Assembly: GCA_004557505.1 (NCBI GenBank)
Contig: SFGZ01000022.1
Location: 1 to 15,030, forward strand
Direction: 5' to 3'
DNA length: 15,030 bases
Origin: Coriobacteriaceae bacterium
GTDB lineage: Bacteria; Actinomycetota; Coriobacteriia; Coriobacteriales; Atopobiaceae
Position numbers and translations under genes: made by a program
The notes under the pieces: model-generated
Seen by the model: only the letters and a program-made list of their open reading frames with translations
The model's database searches: none
Told to the model about the DNA's origin: nothing
Shown here: positions 7,754-13,204 of the stretch, piece by piece
How positions within the stretch are numbered: position 1 is the stretch's first letter
Layout of the letters: every line of letters begins with the position of its first letter

Positions 7754-7827
7754 TGGGAAGACTAACGAGCAGTGCATGCCGCGCGGCGCGCGCGTGAGTT
7801 TGGCCCCAAGGGCCAGGGGAGAGGGAC

Positions 7828-8796
7828 ATGGACCAGGAGCAGAGCCAGAGCACGCTGACAGACAGCCTTGAGCAGGCCGAGGGCCTCATCCTGCAAGGGC
7901 AGGACGGCGCGGCGAGGGAGTTTCTCGCCCGTCTCGCCGAGGACGCCGAGGAGTATGTTGACCGCAACTGCGCAGCCACCGAGAGCGACCAGTGGTTCAG
8001 CTTCCCCACGATCTTCGACCGCCTGTGCTACCGGCGAGTGGAGCGTGACCCCCGCTCCCTGCACGACGTGGGCGAGCCGCTGGACCGCCTCTATGCCGAC
8101 CTGGCGCTTGCGTGCGTGCGCACCGGCGACTACGGCGCCGGGGTCGAGGCCCTCAAGCAGGCCGTGCGGTGGAACCCCATGAACTGCGGCTATCGCCTTG
8201 ATTTGGCCGACCTCTACCGCACCAACGGCGACATGCAGGAGTACCTGGCCCTCACGTACAGCTGCTTCGAGCGCGCGAGCGATGCGCGCCACCTCGCGCG
8301 GGCCTTCCTCAACTTTGCCGGTTACTTCGAGGCGCAGGGCAAGCCGCGCACGGCTGCGGCCGCGCTTCGCGCGGCGCGGCGCCTCGAGGTGGGGGACTCC
8401 GCCCTTAAGGCGGCGCTCGACCAGGCCGCCGGCACCGAGCGGGACCCGGATGGCGTGACGGACAAGGAGGCCACGGGCCTTCTCGCCGAGGAGGGGCTGC
8501 CCGACGGCGCCAATGCCGAGGTGGCCGTCTGCCTGCTCATGTGCGCCCAGGACACCGCCGCCGCAGGAGAGCGCGACGTGGCCACAAACCTCACGCTGCG
8601 CGCCCGCGACCTGGTGGGCGAGCCCGCGGCCCTGACGCTCCTGCAACTCATACGCGAAACCGATGCCGAGATGGCCCGCGATGCGGCCGTCGGCGATGCG
8701 GCCGCCGCACCGAATGACGCCTCGGGCGGGCAGCCCGCAGGCGCCTCGGGCGGGCCGCAGGCCAATGGGGGTGCGGGCGATGCCCAAGCCAGCTAA
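7828..8796 (+). CDS. TPR-like protein of unknown function between rnr and smpB
   Basis: A 322-residue cytoplasmic protein without signal peptide or membrane segments. Residues 87-120 (YADLALACVRTGDYGAGVEA onward) and 122-155 look like tandem tetratricopeptide helices, with a weaker third unit to about 190; TPRs usually bind partner proteins. The acidic N-terminal 60 residues are helical in character. The C-terminal 40 residues are low-complexity Ala/Gly/Asp/Gln with imperfectly repeated GASGG segments. ATG at 7828 follows GGGGAGAGGG. The gene starts 74 bases after rnr and its last 17 bases overlap smpB, so it is co-translated with smpB. The function is unknown; the context suggests a link with RNA decay or ribosome rescue, which is inference. 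Confidence 0.85.
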   Translation: MDQEQSQSTLTDSLEQAEGLILQGQDGAAREFLARLAEDAEEYVDRNCAATESDQWFSFPTIFDRLCYRRVERDPRSLHDVGEPLDRLYADLALACVRTGDYGAGVEALKQAVRWNPMNCGYRLDLADLYRTNGDMQEYLALTYSCFERASDARHLARAFLNFAGYFEAQGKPRTAAAALRAARRLEVGDSALKAALDQAAGTERDPDGVTDKEATGLLAEEGLPDGANAEVAVCLLMCAQDTAAAGERDVATNLTLRARDLVGEPAALTLLQLIRETDAEMARDAAVGDAAAAPNDASGGQPAGASGGPQANGGAGDAQAS

Positions 8797-9256
8797 GCGA
8801 GAGAAGAAGACCATCGCGCGCAACCGCGCGGCGCGCCACGAGTACTTCGTGGACGAGACCTTCGAGGCCGGCATAGAGCTCACCGGCACCGAGGTCAAGA
8901 GCCTGCGCGAGCGTGCGTCGCAGATCACCGACGCCTTCTGCCTCATCCGCGGGGGAGAGGCGTGGCTGCATGGCGTACACATCCACCCCTACTCCAACGG
9001 CGGCGTGTGGAACGTCGACCCGGACAGGAAGCGCCGCCTCCTGCTCCACCGCCACCAGATCGACTACCTGGACGGCAAGCTCCGCACCAAGGGCATGGCC
9101 CTCATCCCGCTGGAGCTCTACTTCGACGAGCGCAACCGCGCGAAGCTCTGCATTGGCCTCTGTCGCGGCAAGAAGCTCTACGACAAGCGTGCCGACATGG
9201 CCCGCCGCGATGCCGATCGCGAGATCCAGCGCGCGCTCAAGGAGAGGAGCCACTAG
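8780..9256 (+). CDS. smpB: SsrA-binding protein SmpB
   Basis: A 158-residue protein that binds tmRNA and delivers it to stalled ribosomes for trans-translation. It shows the conserved ARHEYFVDETFEAGIELTGT and EVKSLRE core near the N-terminus, the central LLLHRHQIDYL segment, and a basic C-terminal tail with KKLYDKRADMARRDADREI that enters the mRNA channel. Its length is normal. I chose ATG at 8780 on family alignment (MPKPAKREKKTIARNRAA); an in-frame GTG at 8771 would add three residues. The start lies inside the upstream TPR gene, implying translational coupling. Its RNA partner ssrA is in the same window about 3 kb downstream, separated by five other genes or gene remnants. Confidence 0.96.
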   Translation: MPKPAKREKKTIARNRAARHEYFVDETFEAGIELTGTEVKSLRERASQITDAFCLIRGGEAWLHGVHIHPYSNGGVWNVDPDRKRRLLLHRHQIDYLDGKLRTKGMALIPLELYFDERNRAKLCIGLCRGKKLYDKRADMARRDADREIQRALKERSH

Positions 9257-9273
9257 GTCGCGCCGTCGGACGA

Positions 9274-9279
9274 TATGAT
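9274..9279 (+). promoter_or_regulatory. Candidate -10 box for the flavin reductase-rubredoxin gene
   Basis: TATGAT lies 38 bases upstream of the ATG at 9318 in the short gap after smpB. No convincing -35 hexamer is found at 16-18 bases, so this is weak support for a separate promoter. Confidence 0.2.
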
Positions 9280-9317
9280 GAGAATGTCTGGTCCGAATGG
9301 TCGGGGAGAGGAGACCC

Positions 9318-9983
9318 ATGGACGCAAAAGCACTGTTCAGTTTCTCGTACGGACTCTACGTGGTGTCGGCCAACGACGGCAAGGGCGTCGGCGCGTGCCT
9401 CATCAACACGGCGCTTCAGGTGACGAGCGACCCCATGCAGGTGGCAGTCACGATCAACAAGGAGAACCACACCGCTCAGGTCGTGAGGGCGGCGGGGCAC
9501 TTCACCCTTACGGTGGTCTCCAAGACGGCTGACATGCCGTTCATTGGCCGCTTTGGCTTTCAGAGTTCGGCCAATACCGACAAGTTCGCAGGCATCCCCA
9601 CCAAGGCGTCGCCGCTTTCTGATCCCTACACCACCGAGCACGCCTGCGCCATGGTCTGCTGCGCCGTGGTGAACGCCGTCGACCTGGGCACCCATGTGAT
9701 GTTCGTCGGCGAGGTCGTGGACGCCGAGCGCATCTCCGACGAGGACCCCATGACCTACGCCTACTACCACGGCGTCCTCAAGGGCAAGACGCCGCCCAAG
9801 GCCTCCTCGTACATCAAGGGGGAGGATCCAACCGAACCTGCGGCGTCCGTCTCGTCACCCAGGCACCACTTCCGCTGCAACATCTGCGGGTACGTCCACG
9901 AGACCACCGAGGAGGAGCTCCCGGAGAACTTCCGCTGCCCCGCCTGCGGCGTTGGCCCGGAGAACTTCACTAAGATTGACTAG
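9318..9983 (+). CDS. High-molecular-weight rubredoxin (flavin reductase-rubredoxin fusion)
   Basis: A 221-residue soluble redox protein. Residues 1 to about 165 form an FMN-binding flavin-reductase-like domain (FSYGLYVVSANDGKGVGACL start, RFGFQSSANTDKF in the middle). After a short linker, residues 185-221 form a rubredoxin with iron ligands Cys187 and Cys190 in CNICGY and Cys207 and Cys210 in CPACGVG. In anaerobes such as Moorella this fusion (Hrb) passes electrons from NAD(P)H to flavodiiron proteins that reduce oxygen or nitric oxide. A matching flavodiiron gene is not in the window, so the partner is inferred. ATG at 9318 has GGGGAGAGGAG upstream. A second, smaller rubredoxin gene follows 93 bases downstream. 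Confidence 0.92.
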   Translation: MDAKALFSFSYGLYVVSANDGKGVGACLINTALQVTSDPMQVAVTINKENHTAQVVRAAGHFTLTVVSKTADMPFIGRFGFQSSANTDKFAGIPTKASPLSDPYTTEHACAMVCCAVVNAVDLGTHVMFVGEVVDAERISDEDPMTYAYYHGVLKGKTPPKASSYIKGEDPTEPAASVSSPRHHFRCNICGYVHETTEEELPENFRCPACGVGPENFTKID

Positions 9984-9991
9984 CGTTCTAC

Positions 9992-10007
9992 CCGTGGCGC
10001 GCCACGG
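9992..10007. repeat. Perfect 16-bp palindrome upstream of the small rubredoxin gene
   Basis: CCGTGGCGCGCCACGG is identical to its reverse complement. It begins 8 bases after the stop of the rubredoxin fusion gene and ends just before TGATATAAGCT (10009-10019). It could be an operator next to a promoter or a short terminator stem (CCGTGG/CCACGG with a CGCG loop). No T tract follows, which favours a protein-binding site slightly. Confidence 0.45.
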
Positions 10008-10008
10008 T

Positions 10009-10019
10009 TGATATAAGCT
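10009..10019 (+). promoter_or_regulatory. Candidate -10 region for the small rubredoxin gene
   Basis: TGATATAAGCT is identical over 11 bases to the element at 831-841 upstream of the transaldolase gene and contains TATAAG. It lies about 60 bases before the rubredoxin ATG and directly after a perfect palindrome. There is no clear -35 box. Confidence 0.25.
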
Positions 10020-10076
10020 CTGAAATGGCATTTGTTTGGCTCGGTTGTTATCAGCACCCAAGAGAGAGGAACCACC

Positions 10077-10223
10077 ATGGCTGACGAGAAGAAGACCTAC
10101 ACCTTCCGCTGCACCGTCTGCGGCTACGAGGTCACCGTTGACACCCCCGAGCTCCCCGAGGACTACGTCTGCCCGTCGAGGAGTAGGCTCAGGCTGCTCC
10201 AAGGACAGGTTTTCTCGCATTGA
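10077..10223 (+). CDS. Small rubredoxin, 3' end apparently frameshifted
   Basis: The first 33 residues are a normal rubredoxin: FRCTVCGY with Cys12 and Cys15, the TVDTPELPEDYVCP spacing and Cys32. After CP the frame reads SRSRLRLLQGQVFSH and stops at 48 residues, so the fourth iron ligand, expected as Cys35 in CPxCG, is Arg. In the +1 frame the same DNA reads GVGSGCSKDRFSRID, which resembles the normal end of a rubredoxin (GVG....F..ID). An indel near 10173-10182 would explain this, although a single-base correction restores GVG but neither the CPxCG cysteine nor a timely stop. The start is firm: GAGAGAGGA precedes the ATG. Rubredoxins carry single electrons; this version would not bind iron normally. 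It may be a pseudogene or contain a sequence error. Confidence 0.75.
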   Translation: MADEKKTYTFRCTVCGYEVTVDTPELPEDYVCPSRSRLRLLQGQVFSH

Positions 10224-10224
10224 C

Positions 10225-10265
10225 GGGGACGGGAGGGCGCCGCGCGTGCGTCCGGGCCCGTCCCC
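10225..10265 (+). terminator. Long-loop hairpin after the rubredoxin gene
   Basis: GGGGACGGG (10225-10233) pairs perfectly with CCCGTCCCC (10257-10265) two bases after the rubredoxin stop. The 23-base loop is GC-rich and may fold further. Only a TT follows, so it is a plausible but not typical terminator between the rubredoxin and phosphatase genes. Confidence 0.4.
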
Positions 10266-10337
10266 TTGCGCGAGGCTGGGCTCTACTACGGCGGCGGGTC
10301 TCGCTGGTGCCACGATGCCGCCGGTTGGGAGGCGCGC

Positions 10338-11159
10338 ATGTACAGGCTGGTCGCAAGCGACATGGACGAGACCTTTCTCGCGCACGACCACAGCATCCCC
10401 CAGGCCAACATCGACGCCATACGGCGCATGCGCGAGCTGGGCGCGCTCTTTGTGCCGGCGTCGGGAAGGTCGTACTCCTCGGTGCTCGAGAGCTTCTCGT
10501 CTGCGCCCGCAGACCTTCTCGACGGAACCTGCGTGATCTCGTACAACGGCGGCACGATCAACCGCGTGGGGGACGCCCGCCCGCTTGAGAGCCACTCGCT
10601 TCCCTTCGAGACGGTGCGCGGGCTCTTCGAGCGCGGCAAGGCATTTGACGTGGGCGTGCATGTCTACCAGAGCGATGGCGTGGTGTGGGCGGCCAAGCTG
10701 CCGGAGGATGACAGGCGCTACCTCGATGGCCACATGGCCTACCGGGAGTTCGACGGCGCCTCCATAGACTTCCTGCGCGACACCCCCCTGGCAAAGATCC
10801 TCTTTGTCCGTCATGACCTCGCCTTTCTCCACCGGATGGCCGAAAGTGTCGGCGCGGTGCCGGGAACTTCCGCCACCTTCTCCTCCGGCCGCTACCTCGA
10901 GTACCTCCCGGAGGGGGTGGACAAGGGCCACGGCCTGCGCGCCCTTGCGCGCATCCTTGGGGTCGACATGACGGAGACCATCGCGGTGGGCGACTCGCTG
11001 AACGACCTGCCCATGATCGAGGCGGCGGGCATGAGCGTGGCGGTCTCGAACGCAACGGATGGCATCGGTGGGCTGGCAGATTACGCGGCCCGCTCCAGCT
11101 GCGATGACGGAGTCCTTGCAGAGGTGGTCGAGAGGTTCATGGAGCCGCAGGCGCGTTAG
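10338..11159 (+). CDS. Cof-type HAD-superfamily phosphatase
   Basis: A 273-residue hydrolase of the Cof/YidA-like HAD subfamily (IIB cap). Motif I is DMDETFL with nucleophile Asp8 and acid/base Asp10, motif II is the VPASGRS serine, motif III is Lys196 in DKGHG, and motif IV is GDSLNDLPM (218-226). The cap lies between motifs II and III. Such enzymes dephosphorylate small metabolites, often sugar phosphates or flavin and pyridoxal phosphates; the substrate cannot be read from sequence. The ATG at 10338 is preceded by GGGAGG (10327-10332). In-frame sequence upstream to 10266 lies in the terminator-like region and is not used. The gene probably forms its own unit, since hairpins lie on both sides. 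Confidence 0.9.
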   Translation: MYRLVASDMDETFLAHDHSIPQANIDAIRRMRELGALFVPASGRSYSSVLESFSSAPADLLDGTCVISYNGGTINRVGDARPLESHSLPFETVRGLFERGKAFDVGVHVYQSDGVVWAAKLPEDDRRYLDGHMAYREFDGASIDFLRDTPLAKILFVRHDLAFLHRMAESVGAVPGTSATFSSGRYLEYLPEGVDKGHGLRALARILGVDMTETIAVGDSLNDLPMIEAAGMSVAVSNATDGIGGLADYAARSSCDDGVLAEVVERFMEPQAR

Positions 11160-11178
11160 ACCTGCGCTACAATGGCGG

Positions 11179-11217
11179 GGCCGCGGCAGCTTGGGGCCGG
11201 CGCTGCGGCACGCGGCC
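11179..11217 (+). promoter_or_regulatory. Hairpin in the leader of the YoaK-family gene
   Basis: GGCCGCG (11179-11185) pairs with CGCGGCC (11211-11217), and inside it GCAGC (11186-11190) pairs with GCTGC (11202-11206). TACAAT (11168-11173), a possible -10 box, lies just upstream. The structure could end the phosphatase transcript or control the next gene. There is no T tract after it. Confidence 0.3.
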
Positions 11218-11270
11218 GATGGCGCGCTTTGCGGCGGCAGGCGCCCCACAAGGCTAGGAGGCCCTGGCAG

Positions 11271-12137
11271 ATGAAGCGCGCGCGGCAGACGTCGGAGTCC
11301 ATCGAGCTGGCAGCGATTCTCGCGTTCTCGGGCGGACTCATGGACGCATACTCGTACCTTGCGCGCGGGAAGGTCTTCGCCAACGCGCAGACCGGCAACA
11401 TCCTGCTCTTTGGCGTGAACCTTGCCGATGGCGACGCCGCCCGCGCCCTCCACTACGCCGTCCCCGTGATTGCGTTTGCGGCGGGCATCGCCCTCGCGCA
11501 CTCCATCAAGATCTTCTCGAGGGAGCACCGCCTCCACTGGCGTCAGATCGCGCTGCTCGTCGAGGCGGCGCTTCTCGTCATCGTGTCATGCACTCCCGAT
11601 GACCTTAATCTCATCGCGAACAGCCTCACGTCGTTGGGCTGCGGAATCCAGGTCCAGGCGTTCAGGAAGCTCCACGGCAATGGCTTTGCCACCACCATGT
11701 GCATTGGCAACCTGCGGAGCGGAACCCAGAGGCTTGTCGACTACGTGCATGAGAGGGACCGCGCGCACCTTGAGGGATGCCTGCTCTACTACGGGGTGAT
11801 TCTCTGCTTTGCCATTGGCGCGATTACGGGCAGTCGCGTCATTGGGGCACTGGGGCTGAGGGCGATTCTCGTGAGTTCCGCACTGCTCTTGGTTGCGTTC
11901 TTCGTGATGTTCCAGGACCGCGAGAAGGGTGCCCGCGAGCGCGCCGCCGCCGCGCCCGATACCGCTGCCGCATCCGCCTCGCCCTCGCCCTCGCCCGGGG
12001 CGGAGGTGTCTCCCGGTGCCGATGCGCGCATCCTGCACCATCGGCGTCGCGCGATCCCCATCCTCGCGTTGGCCCCATGGCCCCAAGCCGTCCCCCCACC
12101 CCCCCGCATCGCGCCGTCGCCGTTTGGGGTAGACTGA
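11271..12137 (+). CDS. YoaK/DUF1275-family membrane protein
   Basis: A 288-residue integral membrane protein with the DUF1275 hallmarks FSGGLMDAYSYL, NAQTGNILLFG and GFATTMCIGNLRSG. About six hydrophobic helices are spread over residues 13-220. The family is widespread but its transport or other function is not established. ATG at 11271 was chosen for TAGGAGG ten bases upstream; an in-frame ATG at 11172 would add 33 Arg/Ala-rich residues read from the hairpin region. The family usually ends shortly after the last helix (here VMFQDREK), but this ORF runs about 65 residues further through an Ala/Ser/Pro low-complexity tail. That tail is encoded by repeated TCGCCC units and a C6-A-C7 run (12092-12105), so its true C-terminus may differ or vary by slippage. 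Confidence 0.85.
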   Translation: MKRARQTSESIELAAILAFSGGLMDAYSYLARGKVFANAQTGNILLFGVNLADGDAARALHYAVPVIAFAAGIALAHSIKIFSREHRLHWRQIALLVEAALLVIVSCTPDDLNLIANSLTSLGCGIQVQAFRKLHGNGFATTMCIGNLRSGTQRLVDYVHERDRAHLEGCLLYYGVILCFAIGAITGSRVIGALGLRAILVSSALLLVAFFVMFQDREKGARERAAAAPDTAAASASPSPSPGAEVSPGADARILHHRRRAIPILALAPWPQAVPPPPRIAPSPFGVD

Positions 12138-12153
12138 TGTCATGTGGCCGCGT

Positions 12154-12187
12154 GCCGCCGCTCCCTGACAGGGCGCGTGGCGGCGGC
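12154..12187 (+). other. GC-rich stem-loop between the YoaK gene and ssrA
   Basis: GCCGCCGC (12154-12161) pairs with GCGGCGGC (12180-12187), and CCCT (12163-12166) with AGGG (12170-12173) inside. It lies 17 bases upstream of the mature tmRNA 5' end. It may terminate the upstream transcript or be part of the tmRNA precursor removed by RNase P. TAGACT at 12130-12135 could be a -10 box for ssrA. Confidence 0.35.
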
Positions 12188-12204
12188 GTCCCCGTCCCGT
12201 CTCT

Positions 12205-12576
12205 GGGGGTGACTGGTTTCGACGGGGCGCGTCTGAGATGGGCAGCAGGCCGTGGTCTCCTCGCCACGCAAAACAGGGGAACCGTCAAACTGAATTGACG
12301 ACAGCTCTTCTTACGAGCCTCAGCTGGCTCTCGCTGCTTAGCGCTAGCTAACCGGCGCGTCAAACCGGGGGTCTCTCCCGCCCCCGGGGCGGCGTCATCC
12401 CAGGGAGACGCACGCGCGGATGTGGCCGGTATGCCGCGCGCCAAGACCAAACCGGCTGGGGGGCCAGGCGCGCGCCGCCGCGCGCGCGGCCCCCGAGACC
12501 CAACCGGCGGCTGAGCCTGGAGACACCTGTCAGGGACGCGCCTCGGACCGGAGTTCGAGTCTCCGCACCTCCACCA
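12205..12576 (+). ncRNA. ssrA: Transfer-messenger RNA (tmRNA)
   Basis: tmRNA rescues stalled ribosomes by acting as tRNA-Ala and then as an mRNA for a degradation tag. The 5' end shows the conserved GGGGGTGACTGGTTTCGACG. GGGGGTG (12205-12211) pairs along its whole length with CACCTCC (12566-12572), followed by A and the encoded CCA end (12574-12576). The T arm is CGGAG-TTCGAGT-CTCCG. The tag frame reads DDSSSYEPQLALAA then TAG (GAC at 12297 to stop 12339-12341), with a second in-frame TAG two codons on. The exact resume codon is uncertain, because an in-frame TGA precedes by two codons and limits the tag to about 14-15 residues. The length of 372 is normal for one-piece tmRNA. It works with SmpB, encoded at 8780. 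Confidence 0.95.
12297..12341 (+). other. tmRNA proteolysis-tag reading frame
   Basis: The frame encodes DDSSSYEPQLALAA followed by TAG. The C-terminal LALAA is the degron recognised by ClpXP-type proteases in most bacteria. I assigned the frame by working back from LALAA-stop. The first codon (GAC or one codon earlier) is not certain. Confidence 0.8.
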
Positions 12577-12585
12577 ATGGCGCAG

Positions 12586-12627
12586 GCGCCGAACTGCCAC
12601 CCAATCGGTGGCGGCTCGGCGCTTTTT
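12586..12627 (+). terminator. Intrinsic terminator of ssrA
   Basis: GCGCCGA (12586-12592) pairs with TCGGCGC (12616-12622), and GCCACC (12596-12601) pairs with GGTGGC (12607-12612) around the loop. Five T residues follow immediately (12623-12627). It begins ten bases after the CCA end of tmRNA. Confidence 0.88.
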
Positions 12628-12796
12628 GTATAGATTTGGGGGCTCCGGACAAGGGCGCCCCCATTTCTCGTCGCAATTATGTGCTGTCGCATCTTGTGCT
12701 CCAAGGCACCCAAGTTCGCTGGGATTGTGTCTCCGTGGGCTTTTCTGCGCTTTAGGATGCCTGGAAGGCCTGAGGCATCTGGCTGAAAGGCTCGCG

Positions 12797-12823
12797 GGCT
12801 CGATTCTCGCCGCCGGTCCAAGG
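12797..12823 (+). other. tRNA-like 3'-end fragment
   Basis: GCGGG-CTCGATT-CTCGC can form a T stem and loop close to consensus and is followed after seven bases by CCA. No matching acceptor 5' strand, D arm or anticodon arm can be assembled upstream, so it is at most a relic. It also shares the TCGA-N-TCTC core with the 3' end of the tmRNA gene. Confidence 0.2.
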
Positions 12824-12925
12824 AGGTGGCCCCATGCGATGCGGTAGTCATCCGGCTGGGCGTAGGATTTGGACGCCGGACGCAGATTCCAAAACGGACT
12901 AAAGGGACGTAAAAGGCGTAAAAGC

Positions 12926-12943
12926 CGCGAGCGCGAGCGCGAG
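12926..12943 (+). repeat. Three tandem copies of CGCGAG
   Basis: Three perfect 6-base units stand in a row in the gene-poor region, about 70 bases upstream of the poly-C promoter. The function is unknown and it may be a simple slippage product. Confidence 0.6.
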
Positions 12944-13013
12944 CGGAACCATGGGCAAAACCGTGACTGAGCCGCGCGCGATCCGGCGTGGCCCAAAATG
13001 CCGAATTTAGGTG

Positions 13014-13041
13014 TTGCCCCCCCCCCTCTTAGACATATAAT
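13014..13041 (+). promoter_or_regulatory. Promoter of the surface-protein gene with poly-C spacer
   Basis: TTGCCC (13014-13019) and a perfect TATAAT (13036-13041) are separated by 16 bases. The spacer contains most of a ten-C run that also makes up the last three bases of the -35 box. An overlapping second candidate is TTAGAC (13029-13034), 17 bases, TATGAT (13052-13057). Transcripts would carry a leader of about 150-160 bases before the ATG at 13205. The arrangement is typical of promoters switched by slippage in the spacer. Confidence 0.6.
13017..13026 (+). repeat. Homopolymer run of ten C
   Basis: Ten consecutive C residues lie between the -35 TTG and the TATAAT box of the surface-protein gene. 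It is the longest homopolymer I see in the window. Runs of this length are prone to slipped-strand mispairing and also to sequencing error. Confidence 0.9.
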
Positions 13042-13204
13042 GGCAATTGTGTATGATGGTTGCGCACTTACATTTAGACCACAAGCAACACGTGCTTGCA
13101 GGCACCGGCGAGAAGGGGGTCAGTCTCAGAGGAAGCTGCCGCACCGCATGCACCATCACTCTGCTGCGTTTCGTATCCGCCAAGAGTTCCCAAAGGAAGT
13201 ACCC

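Larger units (their letters stand above)
12628..13010. other. Gene-poor region between ssrA and the surface-protein gene
   Basis: I see no convincing gene in this 380-base stretch. It holds a hairpin GATGCCT (12756-12762)/AGGCATC (12773-12779), a tRNA-like T arm (12797-12813), a 22-codon ORF with AAGGAGGT upstream (12834-12902), and three tandem CGCGAG units (12926-12943). The position directly downstream of ssrA, a frequent integration site, suggests the remains of an inserted element, but no integrase or exact direct repeat is visible. Confidence 0.4.

Noticed and set aside
8719..8754. Direct repeats of GCCTCGGGCGGG as a regulatory or CRISPR-like repeat
   Set aside because: There are two copies only, inside the low-complexity coding tail of the TPR gene; they encode Ala/Ser/Gly repeats. 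No CRISPR array is seen anywhere in the window.
3499..8982. Several long minus-strand open frames of about 390-430 codons opposite ftsE, ftsX, rnr and the TPR gene
   Set aside because: All are in antisense register to well-supported genes, show no recognisable motifs and have shadow-type composition.
9855..11537. 560-codon open frame on the minus strand
   Set aside because: It is antisense to the rubredoxin, phosphatase and YoaK genes, which have clear families and ribosome-binding sites. Its Arg/Val/His-rich composition is the usual shadow of GC-biased codons.
12740..12823. Complete serine-type tRNA gene
   Set aside because: Only a T arm and CCA-like end can be formed; no acceptor partner, D arm or proper anticodon arm is found.
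12360..12851. 163-codon minus-strand frame and other frames over ssrA
   Set aside because: They run through the conserved tmRNA structure and its terminator; the tmRNA explains this DNA fully.
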